A DNA stretch of 64,000 bases from Brachypterus glaber (lineage: Eukaryota; Arthropoda; Insecta; Coleoptera; Kateretidae): NCBI GenBank assembly GCA_958510825.1, contig OY294044.1, forward strand, positions 80,336,895 to 80,400,894, written 5' to 3'. Positions 57,252 through 64,000 of the stretch are shown here, piece after piece. Numbering within the stretch: the first letter of the stretch is position 1; every line of letters starts with the position of its first letter. The position numbers were made by a program, and so were the translations under genes. Below the pieces are notes generated by a model. The model was not told the origin of the DNA and did not search any database. It saw nothing but the letters and a program-made list of their open reading frames with translations.

Positions 57252-57310
57252 ATATCACTCTGTACGATGATTAGAAAATAGATTGATGGAATAATAAATT
57301 AATATTTTTA
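57252..57310 (+). repeat. 59-bp internal duplication in the array
   Basis: AATATCACTCTGTACGATGA through TAAATTAATATTTTT is repeated directly, lengthening this unit from 354 to 413. The repeat joint is ATTTTTAATATC. Confidence 0.9.
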
Positions 57311-59316
57311 TAATTTTGTTTAAAATTAAAAATTTCTGTCCTTACTAATTTTACGTCTAACCACCCGTTAGTGGTACTATGTGCTTGAGACACACAAGTC
57401 TTCAACTTGCTACCATTCAAAGTCTCCAGATAAGAAGAGGTATGAGTAGTTGTCTACATCTAGAAATAGATGGCGCACAAGTCTACATCAATCTAATGGC
57501 TATATTCCTTTTGCGAGTAAAGTCTAAAAACATTTTCTTAATCAGCGTGCAGAGTTGACTCTTGGTACTGAAGAGGGCCAGCAGCCCGAAACTGTCAGTC
57601 TACCAATATCACTCTGTACGATGATTAGAAAATAGATTGATGGAATAATAAATTAATATTTTTATAATTTTGTTTAAAATTAAAAATTTCTGTCCTTACT
57701 AATTTTACGTCTAACCACCCGTTAGTGGTACTATGTGCTTGAGACACACAAGTCTTCAACTTGCTACCATTCAAAGTCTCCAGATAAGGAGAGGTATGAG
57801 TAGTTGTCTACATCTAGAAATAGATGGCGCACAAGTCTACATCAATCTAATGGCTATATTCCTTTTGCGAGTAAAGTCTAAAAACGTTTTCTTAATCAGC
57901 GTGCAGAGTTGACTTTTGGTACTGAAGAGGGCCAGCAGCCCGAAACTGTCAGTCTACCAATATCACTCTGTACGATGATTAGAAAATAGATTGATGGAAT
58001 AATAAATTAATATTTTTATAATTTTGTTTAAAATTAAAAATTTCTGTCCTTACTAATTTTACGTCTAACCACCCGTTAGTGGTACTATGTGCTTGAGACA
58101 CACAAGTCTTCAACTTGCTACCATTCAAAGTCTCCAGATAAGGAGAGGTATGAGTAGTTGTCTACATCTAGAAATATATGGCGCACAAGTCTACATCAAT
58201 CTAATGGCTATATTCCTTTTGCGAGTAAAGTCTAAAAACGTTTTCTTAATCAGCGTGCAGAGTTGACTCTTGGTACTGAAGAGGGCCAGCAGCCCGAAAC
58301 TGTCAGTCTACCAATATCACTCTGTACGATGATTAGAAAATAGATTGATGGAATAATAAATTAATATTTTTATAATTTTGTTTAAAATTAAAAATTTCTG
58401 TCCTTACTAATTTTACGTCTAACCACCCGTTAGTGGTACTATGTGCTTGAGACACACAAGTCTTCAACTTGCTACCATTCAAAGTCTCCAGATAAGGAGA
58501 GGTATGAGTAGTTGTCTACATCTAGAAATAGATGGCGCACAAGTCTACATCAATCTAATGGCTATATTCCTTTTGCGAGTAAAGTCTAAAAACGTTTTCT
58601 TAATCAGCGTGCAGAGTTGACTCTTGGTACTGAAGAGGGCCAGCAGCCCGAAACTGTCAGTCTACCAATATCACTCTGTACGATGATTAGAAAATAGATT
58701 GATGGAATAATAAATTAATATTTTTATAATTTTGTTTAAAATTAAAAATTTCTGTCCTTACTAATTTTACGTCTAACCACCCGTTAGTGGTACTATGTGC
58801 TTGAGACACACAAGTCTTCAACTTGCTACCATTCAAAGTCTCCAGATAAGGAGAGGTATGAGTAGTTGTCTACATCTAGAAATAGATGGCGCACAAGTCT
58901 ACATCAATCTAATGGCTATATTCCTTTTGCGAGTAAAGTCTAAAAACGTTTTCTTAATCAGCGTGCAGAGTTGACTCTTGGTACTGAAGAGGGCCAGCAG
59001 CCCGAAACTGTCAGTCTACCAATATCACTCTGTACGATGATTAGAAAATAGATTGATGGAATAATAAATTAATATTTTTATAATTTTGTTTAAAATTAAA
59101 AATTTCTGTCCTTACTAATTTTACGTCTAACCACCCGTTAGTGGTACTATGTGCTTGAGACACACAAGTCTTCAACTTGCTACCATTCAAAGTCTCCAGA
59201 TAAGAAGAGGTATGAGTAGTTGTCTACATCTAGAAATAGATGGCGCACAAGTCTACATCAATCTAATGGCTATATTCCTTTTGCGAGTAAAGTCTAAAAA
59301 TGTTTTCTTAATCAGC

Positions 59317-61864
59317 GTGCAGAGTTGACTCTTGGTACTGAAGAGGGCCAGCAGCCCGAAACTGTCAGTCTACCAATATCACTCTGTACGATGATTAGAA
59401 AATAGATTGATGGAATAATAAATTAATATTTTTATAATTTTGTTTAAAATTAAAAATTTCTGTCCTTACTAATTTTACGTCTAACCACCCGTTAGTGGTA
59501 CTATGTGCTTGAGACACACAAGTCTTCAACTTGCTACCATTCAAAGTCTCCAGATAAGGAGAGGTATGAGTAGTTGTCTACATCTAGAAATAGATGGCGC
59601 ACAAGTCTACATCAATCTAATGGCTATATTCCTTTTGCGAGTAAAGTCTAAAAACATTTTCTTAATCAGCGTGCAGAGTTGACTCTTGGTACTGAAGAGG
59701 GCCAGCAGCCCGAAACTGTCAGTCTACCAATATCACTCTGTACGATGATTTAAAATAGATTGATGGAATAATAAATTAATATTTTTATAATTTTGTTTAA
59801 AATTAAAAATTTCTGTCCTTACTAATTTTACGTCTAACCACCCGTTAGTGGTACTATGTGCTTGAGACACACAAGTCTTCAACTTGCTACCATTCAAAGT
59901 CTCCAGATAAGGAGAGGTATGAGTAGTTGTCTACATCTAGAAATAGATGGCGCACAAGTCTACATCAATCTAATGGCTATATTCCTTTTGCGAGTAAAGT
60001 CTAAAAACGTTTTCTTAATCAGCGTGCAGAGTTGACTTTTGGTACTGAAGAGGGCCAGCAGCCCGAAACTGTCAGTCTACCAATATCACTCTGTACGATG
60101 ATTAGAAAATAGATTGATGGAATAATAAATTAATATTTTTATAATTTTGTTTAAAATTAAAAATTTCTGTCCTTACTAATTTTACGTCTAACCACCCGTT
60201 AGTGGTACTATGTGCTTGAGACACACAAGTCTTCAACTTGCTACCATTCAAAGTCTCCAGATAAGGAGAGGTATGAGTAGTTGTCTACATCTAGAAATAT
60301 ATGGCGCACAAGTCTACATCAATCTAATGGCTATATTCCTTTTCGAGTAAAGTCTAAAAACGTTTTCTTAAACAGCGTGCAGAGTTGACTCTTGGTACTG
60401 AAGAGGGCCAACAGCCCGAAACTGTCAGTCTACCAATATCACTCTGTACGATGATTAGAAAATAGATTGATGGAATAATAAATTAATATTTTTATAATTT
60501 TGTTTAAAATTAAAAATTTCTGTCCTTACTAATTTTACGTCTAACCACCCGTTAGTGGTACTATGTGCTTGAGACACACAAGTCTTCAACTTGCTACCAT
60601 TCAAAGTCTCCAGATAAGAAGAGGTATGAGTAGTTGTCTACATCTAGAAATAGATGGCGCACAAGTCTACATCAATCTAATGGCTATATTCCTTTTGCGA
60701 GTAAAGTCTAAAAATGTTTTCTTAATCAGCGTGCAGAGTTGACTCTTGGTACTGAAGAGGGCCAGCAGCCCGAAACTGTCAGTCTACCAATATCACTCTG
60801 TACGATGATTAGAAAATAGATTGATGGAATAATAAATTAATATTTTTATAATTTTGTTTAAAATTAAAAATTTCTGTCCTTACTAATTTTACGTCTAACC
60901 ACCCGTTAGTGGTACTATGTGCTTGAGACACACAAGTCTTCAACTTGCTACCATTCAAAGTCTCCAGATAAGGAGAGGTATGAGTAGTTGTCTACATCTA
61001 GAAATAGATGGCGCACAAGTCTACATCAATCTAATGGCTATATTCCTTTTGCGAGTAAAGTCTAAAAACATTTTCTTAATCAGCGTGCAGAGTTGACTCT
61101 TGGTACTGAAGAGGGCCAGCAGCCCGAAACTGTCAGTCTACCAATATCACTCTGTACGATGATTTAAAATAGATTGATGGAATAATAAATTAATATTTTT
61201 ATAATTTTGTTTAAAATTAAAAATTTCTGTCCTTACTAATTTTACGTCTAACCACCCGTTAGTGGTACTATGTGCTTGAGACACACAAGTCTTCAACTTG
61301 CTACCATTCAAAGTCTCCAGATAAGGAGAGGTATGAGTAGTTGTCTACATCTAGAAATAGATGGCGCACAAGTCTACATCAATCTAATGGCTATATTCCT
61401 TTTGCGAGTAAAGTCTAAAAAGGTTTTCTTAATCAGCGTGCAGAGTTGACTTTTGGTACTGAAGAGGGCCAGCAGCCCGAAACTGTCAGTCTACCAATAT
61501 CACTCTGTACGATGATTAGAAAATAGATTGATGGAATAATAAATTAATATTTTTATAATTTTGTTTAAAATTAAAAATTTCTGTCCTTACTAATTTTACG
61601 TCTAACCACCCGTTAGTGGTACTATGTGCTTGAGACACACAAGTCTTCAACTTGCTACCATTCAAAGTCTCCAGATAAGGAGAGGTATGAGTAGTTGTCT
61701 ACATCTAGAAATATATGGCGCACAAGTCTACATCAATCTAATGGCTATATTCCTTTTCGAGTAAAGTCTAAAAACGTTTTCTTAAACAGCGTGCAGAGTT
61801 GACTCTTGGTACTGAAGAGGGCCAACAGCCCGAAACTGTCAGTCTACCAATATCACTCTGTACG
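59317..61864 (+). repeat. Four-monomer higher-order repeat (1414 bp) at the right of the array
   Basis: Monomers ending at 59338, 59692, 60045 and 60398 carry marker variants that recur in the same order at 60752, 61106, 61459 and 61812: AAGAAGAGG with AAAATGTTT, then ACATTTTC with GATTTAAAATAG, then GACTTTTGG, then AATATATGG with TTTTCGAGT, AAACAGCGT and CCAACAGCC. The period is 1414 bp. The same order with fewer markers is seen from 54324 and 57568. Confidence 0.85.
61790..61864 (+). ncRNA. Last hammerhead ribozyme of the array
   Basis: Complete fold as in the consensus. The stem II loop is CAACA instead of CAGCA (also in the copy at 60398). The core and all stems are unchanged. Confidence 0.85.
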
Positions 61865-61944
61865 ATGATTAGAAAATAGATTGATGGAATAATAAATTAA
61901 TATTTTTATAATTTTGTTTAAAATTAAAAATTTCTGTCCTTACT

Positions 61945-61957
61945 AAACCTATAGGTT
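61945..61957. repeat. Right 13-bp direct repeat flanking the array
   Basis: AAACCTATAGGTT, identical to 51784-51796; the 12-bp core AACCTATAGGTT is itself a palindrome. Confidence 0.85.
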
Positions 61958-62740
61958 ATTATATTATAATAAGTTAGTTTTGGACCAATAATACCTATTT
62001 ATTATAGGCGTACCCCGGGGACTAGCGAGCTGTTTTTGACCATGGGCGTAGCATTAATTCAACACTGATTAGAAGCCACTGCGGTGTACCGCAAGATGGC
62101 TGTCCCCCCTCTAGAACAAAGCAACGCTAGTGTATTTATGATAATACTAAAACATGACAAAAGATGACTAATAGCTCGCAATTGCCCGGGCTCTGATTAT
62201 AGGACTTGTGAAAATGTCCTCTTTCATTTTTCTCATCGCAGGCCGACTGAGCCCCTTCGACGTCAAATTGACAGTTTATTTTGCCTATAATTTATATAGA
62301 TATAACGTATCTTTATGAACCTTTTTTAAATCATTTTGCGTAAATGGTTGTTTTGGCGAAATATTTTTTAAAATGTGACACTTCATATGTCAAACATGTT
62401 GCACCTACGTGCAGTGGGACATTACGACTACTGTAAGTAATGCCGCCAATTGAACTTGGTTTCGAAACCGATTTATTTTGGTTTATAACGATTCGTTATT
62501 AGCGACAGATTATAATGAAGCTAAAATTATTAGTTCAGGCCTCAACCGTGAACATTAAAAGTTTTTCTTCTTTTGCTAGGAATGGTGGCCCAGTGTACTG
62601 TGACCTATGGTCATTTGAACTTTAGTTCTGGTCCGTGACCGTATGGGATTTGTTCCTGCTGTTACAGTAGTAACTACTGTAGCTACTCGTAGTCATTCGG
62701 ACTTTTAGTTCGGTATGTAACCTCTGCTTGAGCTTTAACC
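61958..62740. other. No gene recognised
   Basis: It is less AT-rich than the rest of the window and has no open frame with motifs. Confidence 0.4.
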
Positions 62741-62744
62741 CTGA

Positions 62745-63575
62745 CCGGTGGCCATGGTCGTTTGAACTTTTAGTTCTGGTCTATGACCTGCCAAAACTTG
62801 TTTAGGACAATGGCCGATGGCCCATGACTCATGGTCCTTTGAACTTTTAGTTCAGGTCCGTGACCCCTCTAAACCATGTTTAGGACTTTGGCCCATGGCC
62901 CATGACTCGTGGTCGTTTGAACTTTTAGTTCAGGTCTGTGACCTGCCAAAACTTGTTTAGGACAATGGCCGATGGCCCATGACTCATGGTCCTTTGAACT
63001 TTTAGTTCAGGTCCGTGACCCCTCTAAACCATGTTTAGGACTTTGGCCCATGGCCCATGACTCGTGGTCGTTTGAACTTTTAGTTCAGGTCTGTGACCTC
63101 TCTAAACCTTGTTTAGGACTTTGGCCCGTGGCCGATGACTCGTGGTCGTTTGAACTTTTAGTTCAGGTCTGTGACCTCTCTAAACCATGTTTAGGACTTT
63201 GGCCCATGGCCCATGACTCGTGGTCGTTTGAACTTTTAGTTCAGGTCTGTGACCTCTCTAAACCATGTTTAGGACTTTGGCCAGTGGCCCATGACTCGTG
63301 GTCATTTGAACTTTTAGTTCAGGTCTGTGACCTCCCTAAACCATGTTTAGGACTTTGGCCAGTGGCCCATGACTCGTGGTCGTTCGAACTTTTGTTCAGG
63401 TCTGTGACCTCTCTAAACCATGTTTAGGACTTTGGCCAGTGGCCCATGACTCGTGGTCGTTCGAACTTTGTTCAGGTCTGTGACCTCTCTAAACCATGTT
63501 TAGGACTTTGGCCAGTGGCCCATTACTCGTGGTCGTTTGAACTTTTAGTTCAGGTCTGTGACCTCTCCGAAACTT
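62745..63575 (+). repeat. 78-bp minisatellite, about 11 copies
   Basis: The unit core is CATGACTCGTGGTCGTTTGA, ACTTTTAGTTCAGGTCTGTG, ACCTCTCTAAACCATGTTTA and GGACTTTGGCC. Copies begin at 62823, 62901, 62979, 63056, 63134, 63212, 63290, 63368, 63445 and 63522, with a degenerate leader from 62745. Because 78 is divisible by three, one frame stays open at 62972-63427 and would encode a 26-residue repeat (with WSFELLVQVCDLSKPCLGLW). The right copies lose one or two bases (TTTTGTTC, TTTGTTC), which breaks the frame. No splice or promoter signals mark it as a gene. Confidence 0.9.
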
Positions 63576-63824
63576 ATTTCGGTACTACACTAGGAATCTA
63601 GTTAGTTTAAATACATCTCTACTAAACGTGTTGGGTATTTACGATCTAATGCTGAATTAACTAGCCAACAAATAAATATATCATATGTAACCTAACACCT
63701 GCTTAGTAAAGCCCATAACGTACGAATATCTTTAATTTTATAAACATTCTATGTAAATTTTATTCGAACATTGTTTATTTAAAATAACATAATTATGTAA
63801 GTAAAGTGATTTCAATTAATTCTT
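63576..63824. other. No gene recognised
   Basis: AT-rich spacer between the minisatellite and the microsatellite. Confidence 0.4.
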
Positions 63825-63930
63825 ACACATATATACATATACACACATATACATATATATACATATATATATACACACATATACATATATACACATATAT
63901 ATATATACATACATACATACACATATAGTA
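63825..63930. repeat. Compound (AT)n/(ACAT)n microsatellite
   Basis: Alternating ATATAC, ACACAT and ATACAT units. Confidence 0.9.
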
Positions 63931-64000
63931 CTGTGATAGGTACTTACTGTGAAATGAGCTAATATTACAGTGGTAATATTGTTATTTTCATCCTCGTTGC

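Larger units (their letters stand above)
51797..61944 (+). mobile_element. Retrozyme-like tandem array, 354-bp unit, about 27 repeats
   Basis: After the inverted start, the same unit repeats head-to-tail to 61944. Using the C of CTGAAGA as the ruler, copies lie at 52200, 52554, 52908, 53262, 53616, 53970, 54324, 54678, 55032, 55386, 55739, 56093, 56447, 56801, 57155, 57568, 57922, 58276, 58630, 58984, 59338, 59692, 60045, 60398, 60752, 61106, 61459 and 61812. Spacing is 354 with a few 353s; the 413 step (57155-57568) is explained by a 59-bp duplication. There is no open frame over 10 kb. Each unit encodes a hammerhead ribozyme, plus small hairpins such as ACCACCCGTTAGTGGT and CATCTAGAAATAGATG. 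The first unit lacks 29 bp between two CTACAT repeats. Hammerhead-bearing tandem retroelements (retrozymes) and hammerhead satellites are known in animals; the membership of this family is inferred. Confidence 0.9.

Noticed and set aside
51797..61944. CRISPR-like array
   Set aside because: The repeat is 354 bp with no short repeat/unique spacer structure, and the setting is eukaryotic.
62972..63427. Protein-coding gene with 26-residue repeats
   Set aside because: Open frame explained by a 78-bp minisatellite lacking stops in one frame; later units shift frame and no gene signals surround it.

Overview
The window looks like repeat-rich, AT-rich noncoding DNA from an animal nuclear genome, most likely an insect. 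The basis is Jockey/R1/I-like LINE remnants, a cut-and-paste transposase of a type common in invertebrates, mariner-type remnants, many MITEs and tRNA-derived SINEs. I see no intact host protein-coding gene. The species cannot be named from this sequence alone.

Layout. 1-9.7 kb: dispersed repeats, tandem blocks rich in ATGGCGG motifs, a LINE 3' end with RNase H remnant (2998-3530, minus), a TA-flanked foldback element (4870-6332) and a second LINE 3' end (about 6719-7770, minus). 9.7-17.2 kb: a composite DNA transposon with 180-bp terminal inverted repeats. It carries a broken DDE transposase gene that a second, foldback-type element with 675-bp inverted arms has split, leaving a 9-bp target duplication. 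It also holds an inverted second copy of the transposase 5' exon and a 213-bp near-perfect palindrome. 17.6-24.8 kb: SINEs, RT and RNase H fragments and a satellite-like block. 29-40 kb: MITEs, a mariner pseudogene, a third LINE 3' end, and two small dispersed relatives of the array described next. 42-48 kb: a decayed TIR element, a 150-bp tandem block and a broken Ulp1/SENP-like protease.

The standout feature is 51797-61944, a 10.1-kb tandem array with a 354-bp unit. Each unit encodes, on the plus strand, what reads as a complete type I hammerhead ribozyme: the CUGANGA and GAAA cores, a closed stem II, a 3-bp stem III, a UC cleavage site, and a two-part stem I with an internal loop. I located 28 ribozyme copies; 26 keep the core and two have a G-to-A core change. 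The array starts with short inverted fragments of the unit, contains a four-monomer higher-order repeat, and is flanked by a 13-bp direct repeat. It therefore looks like a retrozyme-type element inserted as a unit. Transcription followed by self-cleavage would yield 354-nt RNA monomers, candidates for circular RNA. Minus-strand relatives at 32.7 and 33.3 kb show the family is dispersed.

The right end (62.7-64 kb) holds a 78-bp minisatellite that is open in one reading frame for 456 bp, then an AT/AC microsatellite.
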